Source: Nemopilema nomurai | Lineage: Eukaryota > Cnidaria > Scyphozoa > Rhizostomeae > Rhizostomatidae | Length of the DNA: 64,000 nt | Assembly: GCA_003864495.1 (NCBI GenBank) | Contig: ML133421.1 | Span: 3,454,753-3,518,752, forward strand | Reading direction: 5' to 3' | Shown here: in pieces, positions 1-9,650 of the stretch | How positions within the stretch are numbered: the stretch's first letter is position 1 | How the letters are laid out: each line of letters opens with the position of its first letter | Position numbers and translations under genes: made by a program | Notes under the pieces: generated by a model | Database searches by the model: none | Seen by the model: the letters and a program-made list of their open reading frames with translations, nothing else | Told to the model about the DNA's origin: nothing

Positions 1-997
1 TTTTTCCGGATGAAAATTTTTCCAAAATTATCCATTTCCGTCCCTTGGAGTCCATCCTCACCATCCGCCAACTGAACTAAAGACGGAAAAACAGGATGAT
101 TAAGTTCAATAAGTGAGATGTTATAAAGGTGAAATATTTTCTGTATACTTATTTCCGATATACTTGTTAATGTACATCTTTAGACCTGTCGAGTTGCCTA
201 TTTACTGTGTACAGATACGACGGGCAATTGTCGGTATTTATCACTGAACAGTGAACCATAATTACAAACAGGACAAGAACTTAGGCATCCTGAAACTGTG
301 CTAATCATCGCCCTTTATTCTTCGGACAATGAATAGTGTGATATTACTGGCCCTGTCAAATTATTTGTAAATAACGAAGCCTTTCTTCCAGTTTTGCAAT
401 TGCCATTAGGTGAGTACTAGGGGCTTTCCGAGTGTTTTTCGAAAGCAGGCTTTTAAATTTCGTTCTAGTTCGTTTATCTACTTGTCTTTCTTTTGTCCCT
501 TGCCCTTGATCGCCCAAATCAATTTTTTTTATTTGTAACATTTTGTTGGTAACACTCACGTTCTTTGGGGAGAACTGTTGCCTACATTTGTGTTGGTAGT
601 TACAGCCTTACTTTTTCCCTTTCTCAGCGTAGGATAACGTTTATAGCTATGATTACCTTGACAAGCAGAGGTGAAGGATAATTCTCAGGTATTAACTTCA
701 ATCAGTTTTATGGACATTCTCTGAGATGTTTCCTCTCTTTGCTAAATAACATAATCTCCCCTGTCGAGTTCCCATCTTTCCACCTAATTAAATTCCCAAA
801 ATATTTCAATATGGCAATAGTGGATGCAGTTTGTATAGTCGACATTCTACCCAGTATAAGCACTTTATGAAAAACTTAATGAAAAGTTGCGTATGTGCAC
901 TTTATGAGAGATGGCAAACAATGATTTCATACCTGAATCAAAGTTACAAACTTGCAAGATCATTTCTTAACAAAGAACCAAACTTAACTTAGGCATA
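1..997. other. Unit 1 leader, no gene seen
   Basis: About 1 kb of AT-rich sequence separates the unit start from the Copia element. It is repeated at 28171-29131 and 53431-54430. Only short unsupported ORFs are present. I see no exon or RNA gene that I can defend. Confidence 0.6.
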
Positions 998-998
998 A

Positions 999-1105
999 TG
1001 TTAAACTGTCATATTTCATGTTAGTAGCCTCGTATTGAATAGGGGTTGGCTTGGAAGAGTGCCTAAATGCATAAACATGTGTTTCATTATGGTGTCATCT
1101 TTTCG
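999..1105 (+). repeat. Copia 5' LTR, internally deleted
   Basis: It shares its start and the block TCGTATTGAATAGGGGTTGG and the later TTTCATTATGG..GTCATCTTT with the 3' LTR. It lacks about 100 bp of the 3' LTR's second half and carries about 29 bp not found there. The TTTTCG end directly abuts the primer-binding site. Confidence 0.75.
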
Positions 1106-1118
1106 TGGTAGCAGAGGG
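1106..1118 (+). other. Copia primer-binding site (initiator tRNA-Met)
   Basis: TGGTAGCAGAGGG lies immediately after the LTR. TGGTAGCAGAGG is the complement of the 3' end of animal initiator tRNA-Met, the usual primer of Copia elements. The same site is at 29240-29252 in unit 2 and, mutated to TGGTAGCAAAAGG, at 54539 in unit 3. Confidence 0.8.
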
Positions 1119-1255
1119 TAGTTGTGCAAAATGAAAGTCAGCAAAGCGTTTATAGATGGAAGAAAGTGTATGTTTTTAAATGAGAACTGTTACACAGTAC
1201 AGAAAATCGGCGGATCGGCGGATTATCAGAGTTGGATTCAGCGTGAGAGTTTCAA

Positions 1256-2303
1256 ATGGCGGCAGCTTTTAAAACACCGCCGGTGTTCGATATTGATAAT
1301 AAACTTACAGTAGATGGATTGAAGAGATAAATGCCTGGAAGGAGCTAACAGATCTTACAGAGAATAAACAAGGCTTGGCAGTTGCATTATCTTTGCCTGA
1401 GAATGATGGAAGTGGGATAAGAGATAAAGTGTTTAGTGTTGTGACGATTGATGATTTGAAAGTCGCAGATGGCAATACCAAACTAATCACTTACATGGAT
1501 CAAATATTTAAGAAGGATGAATTATCTGATGCATATGAAACATTCTTTGACTTTGACCGATTCGGCCGAAAGGCTGACATGTTGATGGATGTTTATGTAA
1601 TGGATTTTGAAAAGCTTTAGAATAGAACAAACAAATTCAAATGGAGATTCCTGAAGCAGTTCGTGCATTCAGGCTTCTAGAGGGAGCAGGATTAGACCAG
1701 AAAGCCAGTCAGTTGGTTCTTACAGGAGTGGATTATAAACAGACAGCCGATTTATTAAAACAGATGGGCAGTGCTTTAAGGTTTTTTGGAAAACAATCTC
1801 TGGCCAAGGAGACCATATCTCATAGTGCTATTAAGGTTGAGCCGGCATATGTTACTGAAAGTTATCAAGAAACAGATCAAAACCAGGAAGACTTATTCAC
1901 AAAAGGTTACTCACAAAGGCTTTAATTGGGCAAGGAAGCGGAGCTTTCATCCTCAGAATATACAGCAAAGTGCCTATAGTCGAAGTACTGGCATTCCAGG
2001 TAAAGGAAAGGGGAGGTCGGCTGCTGGCTATGATGAATTAAGGACCAAGCGAGTTAACCCCATTGGACCAGATGGATATCCTCTACGATGTAGGAGTTGT
2101 CGGTTAATAAGACACTTGAAGAAGGACTGTCCAAATTCATATGAAACTAAAGCGAGAAAAGCAGCTTTTGAGGAGGCAGTTTTGTTTACTGGAAATCAAG
2201 AAGTGCAAGTTTTAGTGGCAGAGTGCATGTATTCGGCAGTTCTTGATAGTGCATGTAGTTCTACTGTTGCGGGTGAAGAATGGCTATTTGGACTCACTGA
2301 GTG
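1256..2303 (+). pseudogene. gag: Copia gag-protease remnant, unit 1
   Basis: The first reading frame starts at 1256 (MAAAFKTPPVFD) and stops at 1328. A shifted frame then reads WIEEINAWKELT.., the typical Copia gag N-terminal motif, to a stop at 1618. A third segment from 1641 (MEIPEAVRAFRLLEGAGLD) continues the gag. A CX2CX4HX4C zinc knuckle (CRSCRLIRHLKKDC) is at 2089-2130. It is followed by the protease active-site motif LDSACSS with its Asp codon at 2245-2247. The usual Gly of D-S/T-G is Ala here, a variant seen in some animal Copia elements. At least three frame breaks make it non-functional. Confidence 0.85.
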
Positions 2304-2394
2304 ATGATAAAGTGTCACAGGTTGCCCAGCAGAACAGCAATAGAACTTTCAGATTTGGAGGTGGGTGTTAGTTACAGTCCAAAGGACAATTCCA

Positions 2395-2832
2395 TGTTCT
2401 TTAGCAGTTGTCAATTTTAAAATTGTGACAGATGTTGTTGAGAGTGACATTTCATTACTCTTGAGTGAGGATTCAATAAAAGCTGCTAAAGTAGAACTAG
2501 ATCTGGAAAATGACAGTGCAACAATTTTTGGACATGAAGTTGATCTACAGTGCATAAGCTCAGGACATTACTGTGTTCCTCTACATCAGCATGAGTTACC
2601 AGTTGAATCCTGTCTTCAAGTCCAATCAAACCACACTTATGAAAGAAAAGTGCAATTGGCTCTTGTGGAAAAGCTTCATAAGCAGTTTGCTCACCGCATA
2701 TCACAAAGACTGAAATCTTTAATGAAAGATGCAGGCATTAATGAAGCAGCACTTTGGATCTAGTTGATGATGTATCAGATCAATGCGATATTTGTCAGCG
2801 TTACAAGAAGAAACGCAAGACTTCGGAATGAG
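2395..2832 (+). pseudogene. Copia protease end and integrase zinc-binding (gag_pre-integrase) remnant, unit 1
   Basis: The frame reads on through a conserved Ser-Leu-Leu-Leu-Ser stretch typical of the protease C-terminal side. It then reaches KLHKQFAH (H-x4-H) and, after a one-base loss near 2749, QCDICQRYKKK (C-x2-C). Together these are the HHCC zinc-binding module that precedes the integrase core. The reading frame ends at a stop right after RKTSE, exactly where the integrase core should begin. Confidence 0.8.
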
Positions 2833-2922
2833 CATAAAGAGAATCCTCATCTTTAAACAGCAACAACTTAAGGCGGATCAGGTTTTTGTGCAGTTACATA
2901 AGTTATTGCTATGGTAACTCAC

Positions 2923-2993
2923 CTTTCTAATATCCCGGATCGAGCAAATGAAGTATGGCACGTCGCGGCGCTGACTTTCTATGTACATGCAAT
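2923..2993 (-). pseudogene. RERE: Captured host exon: BAH domain of RERE/atrophin-type gene, unit 1
   Basis: On the minus strand a 71-nt exon is bounded by a consensus acceptor (TTTTCCTTTGTAG) and a consensus donor (AAAG/GTGAGT). With one base from an upstream exon it reads DCMYIESQRRDVPYFICSI plus RDIRK. This closely matches the start of the BAH domain in RERE/atrophin proteins (pattern DCVYIES..PYFICSI). The exon lies antisense inside the Copia integrase region. Units 2 and 3 read QRPD at this site, nearer to the family pattern, so unit 1 carries a Pro-to-Arg change. I found no flanking RERE exons. It is a single-exon capture, recognised from memory of the family. Confidence 0.7.
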
Positions 2994-3329
2994 CTACAAA
3001 GGAAAACATAACATCAAGACCTACAATATTTACAGGTTTTATAAACATGAATAGAACCCGGACCCAGCACCTCTTTAATCTCCCGTAATCTACATAGCAC
3101 GCTTCGCAAACCACTTTCGGAAGGTGACACGGGAATGCGGACGCGCTCAGGAGGAGCGTATATACCGAAAGATATCTCAGGCCAACATGTTACTTCAATA
3201 ACGTTTAACAATACCAAATTTACTTATCTTGAACTTTTTAACAAACTAAGAGGACGCTCATCCAATTTCGTTGGACTCAGATACGATATTGCGATCGTAG
3301 CCGAATTAGTTTTCCTCATCCACCCATTG

Positions 3330-3840
3330 ATGTATGGCATGAAAGCACAGTAATAAGCAGAAGTGGAAAAGCATCTGAAAGGAACTGGGCATACTTGAAC
3401 AAACAGGATTTTGGGGAAGAGCAGCCAAAAGGGGTTTATTTTGATAAAGATGTCGAAGAGTGGGAGTCACTGGAAGTTGTAAATAACAATTCTGTGTCAG
3501 ATAAAGTGGAGGAAGCTAAACATATTAAATGCAAAATTTGTGTAAATTCAAAGTCTTTGATGAAGTTGAAGATGCAGGACAGACAAGAATGAGCACACGC
3601 TGGGTAATCACAGAAAAGGTGATTGATGGGCAAAAATTATTAAAGCTAGGTTAGTTGCAAGAGGATTGGAACAGAATTCAGAGTTTAGGTCAGATTTACC
3701 AACTGCCAGCAAAAGATCACTTCACATATTCTTAGCCATAACATCAACAATCGTTTAAAGCCAAAGCAATAGACATAAAAGCTGCCTTTTTGCAAGGAGA
3801 AGAAATCAATCGTTCAGTAGATAGGTCTCAACATGTGGAT
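3330..3840 (+). pseudogene. Copia integrase C-terminus and RVT_2 reverse transcriptase remnant, unit 1
   Basis: The segment begins WHESTVISRSGKAS, the integrase C-terminal signature. It runs through an acidic linker (3395-3590) into RT motifs that, in unit 2, read EVEDAGQTRMSTRWVITEK then KARLVARGLEQ and AIDIKAAFLQGEE. These are the N-terminal motifs of Copia reverse transcriptase. A frame change occurs at about 3590. Base losses near 3640 and 3750 further break the frame. The RT catalytic YVDD region is absent; it is lost between here and the Gypsy insertion. Confidence 0.82.
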
Positions 3841-3939
3841 TGTTTAGACATTGCTCTCTACCTTGCATCTATTATCAAAGAAGTCTCAAATGCCTTCCAA
3901 TTTGTTATATTTATGTTTGCGGTGGCCTAATAGGCAGAT

Positions 3940-4052
3940 TGTAGACAACTCCAAAAAACGGCGAGCTTTGAACATAACGTTATATAACTCTACCAACATA
4001 ACAATATATAGGGCCTGGGTTCTAGCATCCTTTCGCTGAACAAAACATTACA
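3940..4052 (-). repeat. Gypsy 3' LTR (left in window)
   Basis: This 113-bp LTR has TG..CA ends and a TATATA motif in the middle. It differs from the right LTR by several substitutions and by 16 bp (TAACGTTATATAACTC) missing from the right copy. It is somewhat more divergent from the solo LTRs of units 2 and 3 than the right copy is. Confidence 0.82.
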
Positions 4053-5712
4053 TTTACTCTTTCTAAAAAAAATTGAGGATCTCCATAAAACTGTGTCTGT
4101 ATACGACTGCGTGCAGATTGAAGAACAGGAATTTCTTCTGTGGCTCTTTTGTGATATTCGACATTCTCATCAGCAGCAGCAGCAGCAGCAATGTTACCGT
4201 CAACTCTTTGTTGGACCTTTTTGAAGAATGAAGAGTTACGGGAAATGAAATGATCTCTGTGCCTAGCAACAACCTTTGATCCATGAACACGAACGACTTT
4301 GTAAGGTTGCACATCAAACCTAGAGGATAACTTCTTCGTTTTCCTTTGCGTACAGATAATCACCTACTTTAATACCGCATTCTTTCGTATTTCTGCGTTT
4401 ATTAGCATAGTTCATCGCATTTTCCTTTCTTAACTGGCAGTTCTCTCTTGCTACACGATGTCTGTTCATGTTTTGTGCTTTCTTGGTAGCATGGGCAGCT
4501 TGCCTTTTACGGGTCGATCGTAAAACAACTGTGCTGGCGGAACATTCGTTGTGATGTAATTCTGTAATTCAGAAGAAATTTGTGAAGCTCTTGTTGCCAT
4601 TGTCGTTTTTCAAGAATGGCCGTGCAAATCGACTTTCCATGATTCTAGATCCCTCAGTAGGATATTGTTGGTGAGATCAACGGATATATCATGTTTTATT
4701 GCGCGAAATGGTTGTAAGATGTCACCGTTCCAACAATACCGTTCCAACAATAGCTGCTCGTAGACACTGTCGTATCTTTGTCAGTGGCAATCTTGATTTC
4801 ACCCACAGAAAGAGCAAGAAAGACAGCTCCCTTTGTGACGACATTGACGTGTTCATTAGCTATATTTTGCTTCTTGTATTCAGCTGAAGTTGGATGTCGC
4901 GAGAGATAATCGGTAGGGGATTTATGCACGACTTCAAAGTCGTATTGCTGTAAGCGCAGCATCCAGCGTTCGATACGCGCTGGTGGTTTGGAGCAAGGGT
5001 TTGCATAGATAATTTCCAAAGCGTTGTTGTCGGCAACTAACGTGAATTTGGAACCAAATAGGTATAAGTGATAGTGTTCAATCCTCCTTTTCTGTTTGCG
5101 AGTAGCGCAGTTCGACGGGTGATAATAATCTACTTGCAAAAGCGACAATGTTTTCTTGCGCACTTACAGGCTTTCGTTGGCACAAAATGGCTGATAGTCC
5201 GACGGGACTCGCGTCAACAATAACTGTAGTTTCCTTTTCGATATAACAGTAGCTGATGACAGGACTCGACGTGAGAGCATCTTTTAACGGTTTGAAAGTC
5301 TCTTCACAACTTCCTGTCCACTTAAACTGAGCGTTTTTCTTTGTTAGATTACGTAAAGGTTCTGAAATCGTTGCATATTTGGGTATAAGTTGAGAGCAAT
5401 AGTTTGACATACCCAATAGACTGGGTACCTCCGTGAAAGTAAAGGGCGTGGTTGCATTTACAAACGCTGCTATTTTCTTCGGGTCAGGGAGCTTTCTTTC
5501 TTTGAAAAAGATAAATCCAAAAAATGCAAGATTCTCTTTTAGAAATCGACACTTTTCGAAGTTCAAGGTAAGTTTCAGTTCTTTCAATCGTCTCAAACAG
5601 GTTTTTATTGTGTTCGTTCACAACTTTTCCAAAAATTATGATGTCATCATCAATGTTTTTGACGCCATTAAGTCCTTGAAGGGCAAGCTGTAATGTGTGT
5701 TGAAAAATTTCA
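4053..5712 (-). pseudogene. pol: Gypsy pol remnant: RT, RNase H, integrase C-terminus
   Basis: Reading leftward from 5712 the minus strand shows the RT palm end with LQLALQGLNGVKN and an IDDD catalytic motif followed by IIIFG. Next come the thumb and connection, and an RNase H domain including VDASPVGLSAILCQR (about 5180-5230). The end of RNase H reads RIERWMLRLQQYDFEVVH then DYLSRHP. From about 4690 to 4022 an integrase C-terminal region follows, with HRDHFISRN near its end. Stops and frameshifts break it at about 5100, 4700 and 4400. A (CAG)6 run at 4168-4190 encodes poly-Ala. The integrase core and everything upstream of the RT palm are deleted. Confidence 0.85.
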
Positions 5713-5979
5713 CTTTCACTTGAAGTTCCAAGATTCAGATAGATTTAATGGAAAATATATAGATAGATTTAATTTGGAAAGGTATTGATTTCAGCATAGA
5801 TAAACTTTTGGAATAGCCTAGTAGCGAAGCCCTGTGACTTCCTTAAAAGGTAGGACATTGAATATCGAGAGTTTGCAGGTTCTGCAAATTACCATTTCAA
5901 GTTGTATATCTTTAATTCATTTCCTACTTCCAGAATAGTGATCCGAAAGTTCGTTGAAAATTCAATTGTTTTGCCAGAT

Positions 5980-6076
5980 TGTAGATAACTCCAAAAACCG
6001 GCGTGCTTCGAACGTACCAACATAACAATATATAAGGCCTGGGTCCTAGCGTCCTTTCGCTGAACAAAACATTACA
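5980..6076 (-). repeat. Gypsy 5' LTR (right in window)
   Basis: This 97-bp direct copy of 3940-4052 lacks 16 internal bases. It ends at CATTACA (6070-6076) and is followed directly by the resumed Copia RNase H coding sequence, which fixes the insertion boundary. Confidence 0.82.
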
Positions 6077-6299
6077 CAAGTTACTTTATGGAAATCTATT
6101 ATCAACAAAGCTTGTTGCTGAAAGGCGTCTACGTATTGATATAGCATCAGTCAAGCAAAAAATAAATAGAAGAGAGGTAAATTCCATTAACTGGATAACT
6201 GTAGATAAACAATTAGCTGATAGTCTTACAAAGCACGGGTCATCAGTAAAAACTTTGGTGGACGTTATCAAAAATGGACACTTCAGCGACTTTTTTTGA
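6077..6299 (+). pseudogene. Copia RNase H C-terminus, unit 1 (open frame)
   Basis: From the Gypsy boundary an uninterrupted frame reads KLVAERRLRIDIASVKQ and then NWITVDKQLADSLTKHGSS, ending at TGA (6297-6299). The pattern K..EKRLRIDIA..(K/R)..QLAD.LTK is the classic C-terminus of Copia RNase H. Only the last quarter of the domain survives, and its catalytic residues lie upstream in lost sequence. Confidence 0.85.
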
Positions 6300-6428
6300 T
6301 TAGTCATTTTTTAGACTTTAAGTCCTAAAACCTTTGGTTCACTATAATAGTTGCAATAATTGCTTACTGTTCTGTTCACTCACAACCTATACTCATGTTT
6401 TGTTTTTTTCTGCTTTTAGCACTTAGTT

Positions 6429-6654
6429 AAAGAAGGAGGAGTCTGTTAACGTATCATATTTCATGTTTGTAGTCTCGTATTGAATAGGGGTTGGCTCGTA
6501 TTGTTTCATTATGGCGTCATCTTTCACACAGCATATACATTTAAAGAGCAGCTGATACGCTGTTCAATTGAATGAACAACCTTTGATGCCAATTTGTGTC
6601 TATGTGTACTGGTCTTCCATATCGGTCTTTCCTACAAACAACTATTCGGTTACA
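6429..6654 (+). repeat. Copia polypurine tract and 3' LTR, unit 1
   Basis: AAAGAAGGAGGAGTC (6429-6443) is the polypurine tract. The LTR runs from TGTTAACG (6444) to TTCGGTTACA (6654), about 211 bp. It is more complete than the 5' LTR. GCATA follows at 6656-6660, matching the 5' flank. Confidence 0.78.
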
Positions 6655-6655
6655 A

Positions 6656-7561
6656 GCATATCATGCATTGTAATACTTGTTATTCTTTCATATATATTTT
6701 GTCTACTCCCTCTTTCCAGCTGGAGGGAAAATCAAAATATTTATCGATTGACAGCAGTGGCGTAACGCAGTTTAGGCGACCTTAGTTCGAGAACTAATGG
6801 CCCTCGACCAAAGAGGGCCCCAAAGGGGCCCCCATCAAATTCTTCGTATTATGTGCTTTTTGACCATGTTGACATGGTTTCCTAAAGCCATCCCAAAAGT
6901 TCTTACTTAACAGAATCATTCGTTCCGTTTTGTTTATACGCTATAAGTTGTCTTAATACTTTATTTCTGACACATAATCACCGAAATGACTTTTCTACAT
7001 ACTTTATTAGCAGTTGGCTCTTAATTATATTTTTGCAGATTATTTTCTGTTTGGTCACTTTTCCTAAAATAAGATCATACAGATAATATCATAAAGTTCA
7101 AACTGTATACTGCTTTGATTAAAAAGAGACTAGATTTCATTAAAACAGATACCAGCCAACTTGTTAGAAAAGGCCTTTTACCTAAATCATGATTTTTGAG
7201 TACTGACTTTGAATTTCTTCTAGAAACTGATTATTAATTGCAACCCACTTCAATATCCTTGTTAACAACGATATATTAAAGCTCTTCCGTGTCTATTTCT
7301 GAAATATATCAAAAAAGTGATTGCATTCTTGAAACCATTGTTATGTACTAAGCATATTGTTAGTCTTTTTACGTTCATTGCAATGTTGCTTGTAGTTTAA
7401 CCCCTTAATGTAGGCCAATATTTTGTAGCATGAAGCAAAAGGCTTAGTTTTGTATATCCAGTGTTACATTTATATTTCTCAGTATTATTTGATGTGCGTA
7501 ATTTGATTTCTAAAGCTACAGTGAGAAACATTCTGAATAAAATGATTTTTTATCTGCCCAG
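6656..7561. other. Post-Copia junction and intron-like sequence
   Basis: Up to 6754 this matches units 2 and 3. From 6755 the sequence is private to unit 1 and starts CAGTGGCGTAACGCAG, like a hAT terminus. A GC-rich hairpin follows (GAGGGCCCC AAA GGGGCCCCC region, about 6805-6830). No matching opposite terminus is seen. The rest to 7561 looks like intron upstream of the PSMD3 exons and ends in a pyrimidine-rich acceptor. Confidence 0.55.
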
Positions 7562-8703
7562 GCTTCGACACAATGTGATCAAAACTGGAATTAGAATGAT
7601 CAGCCTTTCCTATTCAAGAATCTCTTTAGCAGACATCGCTAAGAAGCTTTCTTTAGACGGTGCTGAGGATGCCGAGTTTATTGTCAGCAAGGTATCCTCA
7701 GTTTCTTTCATTTAACGCTGCACCAACATATATGCCTTTATTCTAGAATCTGTGATCTTTTAATGCAATTTCAAGTTACTGTTTTCTCGTTTTGTTTTCG
7801 AAATTGTCTGTTATTGTAAATAATATCTGGACCGATATCTTGTCCAATGACATTAGTCATGGCCAAGTGAGTGTAAACATGCAGTGAATCCAACTTTCAA
7901 CAGCGTTTCAATAATTTTTGTAGCCATCCGAGATGGTGTCATTGAAGCAACTATAAACCACTCAGAGGGCTACGTCCAGTCAAAGGTTATCACTCGTTCC
8001 TCTATGTAATTGGTTTTTGGATCGTACGCAACTGTTTGTAGCTTTTCCTGTTTAATGTCATGGTTACAAAGAGGTCGAGTTACATGTCAATGTGGAACCT
8101 TATTTTCAGAGCTATCTCTACACAACTCCCTCTTCGTTGCCCAATGTTGACACATAGAAACCTTTTTGTCCAAGAGAAACCAAGGCAAAGCTCTTTGTTT
8201 TCTTTTGATGTTATTGGTTGCTTGAAATCGCAGTAAAGTGCTTGAAAACGCGGGTTTATAAAGATGCTCATGTCTGATTGTAAAGCAAGTTTTTATCGTT
8301 GCACATCACCTTAAACTCAGAGTAACAAGTTGCAGCCTGTTGCGATAGGCCTAGTCTATTTGCTGAAAACGATGCAAAAATAACGTTTCTTATCCAAGGC
8401 CTGAAATGATCAAGGTCCACTAAAAGTTAATGACTTCTAATCATTTTTCAATAGTTCTTGATATTAACAAGTAGAGCTACGTCATCATGAAATGTTAGGC
8501 ATCTATAATGCTGCCACAATGGGGAAGGGTACAGCCCTAGGCCAAGACTAGGCCTCTGCATTTTGCACAAATTCAAACTCTGGGTTCATCGTTCTTTACT
8601 CTAAATTTCACAGGAAAACACCGACGTGTACTCCACCACAGAACCTCTGAATGCATTTCACCAGCGCGTCAGTTTCTGTCTCGACATCTACAACCAGTAC
8701 TAG
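7562..8703 (+). pseudogene. PSMD3: PSMD3 (Rpn3, 26S proteasome) gene fragment: three exons, truncated
   Basis: Exon A (7562-7691) follows an acceptor TTTTTATCTGCCCAG and ends AAG/GTATCC. It encodes [20 protein letters not shown] and the following [19 protein letters not shown], the PCI-domain helix-turn-helix of Rpn3. Exon B (7924-7985) encodes AIRDGVIEATINHSEGYVQSK. Exon C (from 8614, acceptor TTTCACAG) encodes [21 protein letters not shown]. The first G of the Ala codon joining A to B is missing, so the A/B splice would shift frame by one. Exon C is cut at about 8700 where unit-common sequence resumes, meeting TAG at 8701. Rpn3 is a non-ATPase lid subunit of the proteasome. The last part of the protein and all upstream exons are absent, so this is a captured or truncated fragment. 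Confidence 0.85.
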
Positions 8704-8721
8704 ATCAGTGGGCATTGAGTT

Positions 8722-8980
8722 GATGTTTAGACCACAAAATGGAAGAAAAAGACCACTAATCTTCAATGAGCAATCATACAAGAGACCTCTAACAGTTTAC
8801 TTCTTGAAGGAGGAACTACAGGAGAGCTTTTTCACTCAAGAAAGAAATCTTATGTCATCTTGCATCAAAAGTTTGAATTATCATAACTGCATTGTAAAAA
8901 AAGAATTCTACAAAGAAACCTATGAGAACAACAAACAACAAAGGATTTTTTGCAGATGTGAGCACAGTTTTAATTATTAG
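8722..8980 (+). CDS. Unrecognised ORF conserved in all three units
   Basis: An open frame of about 85 codons (MFRPQNGRKRPLIFNEQ..) is present here, at 37124-37396 and at 59279-59551. The copies show several missense differences but no stop. It is rich in Lys, Asn and Glu with four to five Cys near the end. I recognise no family. Openness in three near-identical copies is weak evidence because they share recent ancestry. Confidence 0.25.
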
Positions 8981-9409
8981 TTGCTTTCAAAAAGGAGAGC
9001 ACCCCTTTGCCCTGATCCTTTTCTCCAAAATCAGTATTCTCCGCAAAAAATGTACAAAAACATAACAGTATTTGAAAATCAAACTTGTCTATACCTCCAT
9101 AACCTTAGTGTATCTCCACTAAATTAGAAAGATGCAAACACCGATAACTTTCATTTAAAATTTGCATGGACCACATTTCATATAGGCAATATGGACAGTG
9201 GAAGTAGTTTTTGATTTAAACATGATGTCTTTTAACTGAACAACTGCAATTTACTTGTCATAGACAGGGAATGATTTTAACCTGTTCAAAGGCCAACGCC
9301 TTCCTTTCAAAGATGTCCAATTGCATTGAATGCAAGTATTTATCGTTTTGACACTTTTTACATTCGGGCAGCATTACTAAACATATCCAAGGTCAACGTG
9401 ATTTCTCGC
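8981..9409. other. Spacer, nothing recognised
   Basis: This is AT-rich sequence shared with unit 2 (37397-37830) and partly with unit 3. No ORF, exon signal or repeat that I can support. Confidence 0.5.
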
Positions 9410-9650
9410 GAATGAGCAACTGGTGAGGCTACTCCATTCCCTTCCTCAACAAAATGGCGGGAAGCTTTCGAAAAAGACTGGATCGAGCATCCTATTGTTT
9501 TCTCGCCTTTGACAAACTGCGGCCAGCCAATAAAATGCGGGACCACTTTGTTATTGTATTTTGGCGGGAAAATTCAAGCATTTCGTAGCGGAGAACACAA
9601 CACGAAGGTACTTGAGGAATGGCGGGCAGTCATGTGAAACTTAGATTAGA
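9410..9650. promoter_or_regulatory. Promoter-like cluster (CCAAT, YY1/E2F-type sites)
   Basis: This short GC- and CpG-richer island sits in AT-rich DNA. It has AAAATGGCGGGAAGC (9451-9465), GCCAATAAAATG (9526-9537), TTTTGGCGGGAAAA (9559-9572, a near-ideal E2F site) and GGAATGGCGGGCAG (about 9617-9630). Inverted CCAAT and ATGGCG (YY1-like) motifs of this kind cluster at housekeeping promoters. Unit 2 keeps it (37830-38050) with a better ATGGCGGG at 37949. Unit 3 has lost it in a deletion. No first exon could be assigned, so this is inferred from motifs only. Confidence 0.4.

Larger units (their letters stand above)
3940..6076 (-). mobile_element. Gypsy (Ty3/Gypsy) element nested in Copia, internally deleted
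   Basis: Near-identical short LTRs of about 113 and 97 bp flank a minus-strand pol remnant. Read on the minus strand each LTR begins TGTAATG and ends TCTACA. The left LTR is preceded by a purine tract (AGAAAGAGTAAA, 4053-4064), as expected before a 3' LTR. Just inside the right LTR is TGGCAAAACAATTGAA (5961-5976), a possible primer-binding site. Gag, protease and the first half of RT are gone. Units 2 and 3 carry only one LTR at this exact place. Confidence 0.87.
998..6655 (+). mobile_element. Copia (Ty1/copia) retrotransposon, unit 1, degenerate
   Basis: The domain order is gag with a zinc knuckle, a protease motif, the integrase zinc-binding region, the integrase C-terminal part, RVT_2 reverse transcriptase and the RNase H tail. 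This order (integrase before RT) is diagnostic of Ty1/copia. It starts with an LTR at TGTTAAAC (999), followed by a primer-binding site matching initiator tRNA-Met. It ends with a polypurine tract (6429-6443) and a 3' LTR (6444-6654). The 5-bp sequence GCATA occurs within one base of both ends (993-997 and 6656-6660), a likely target duplication. Frameshifts and stops interrupt all domains except the RNase H tail. The integrase catalytic core is missing, replaced by sequence holding an antisense host exon, and a Gypsy element is inserted at 3940-6076. Confidence 0.9.

Noticed and set aside
47..79. tRNA-like A box (TAGTTCAGTTGG) and B-box-like GGATGGACTCC on the minus strand at each unit start
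   Set aside because: Spacing between the boxes is only about 10 nt and no acceptor or anticodon stem can be drawn. At most a degenerate SINE head.
1641..2304. Overlapping ORFs in a second frame of gag, such as MENNLWPRRPYLIVLLRL
   Set aside because: Shadow frame of the gag; the CCHC knuckle and known motifs lie in the other frames.
2878..3217. Two longer minus-strand ORFs around the RERE exon
   Set aside because: Only the 71-nt block between consensus splice sites matches a known family. The rest reads through intron-like sequence.
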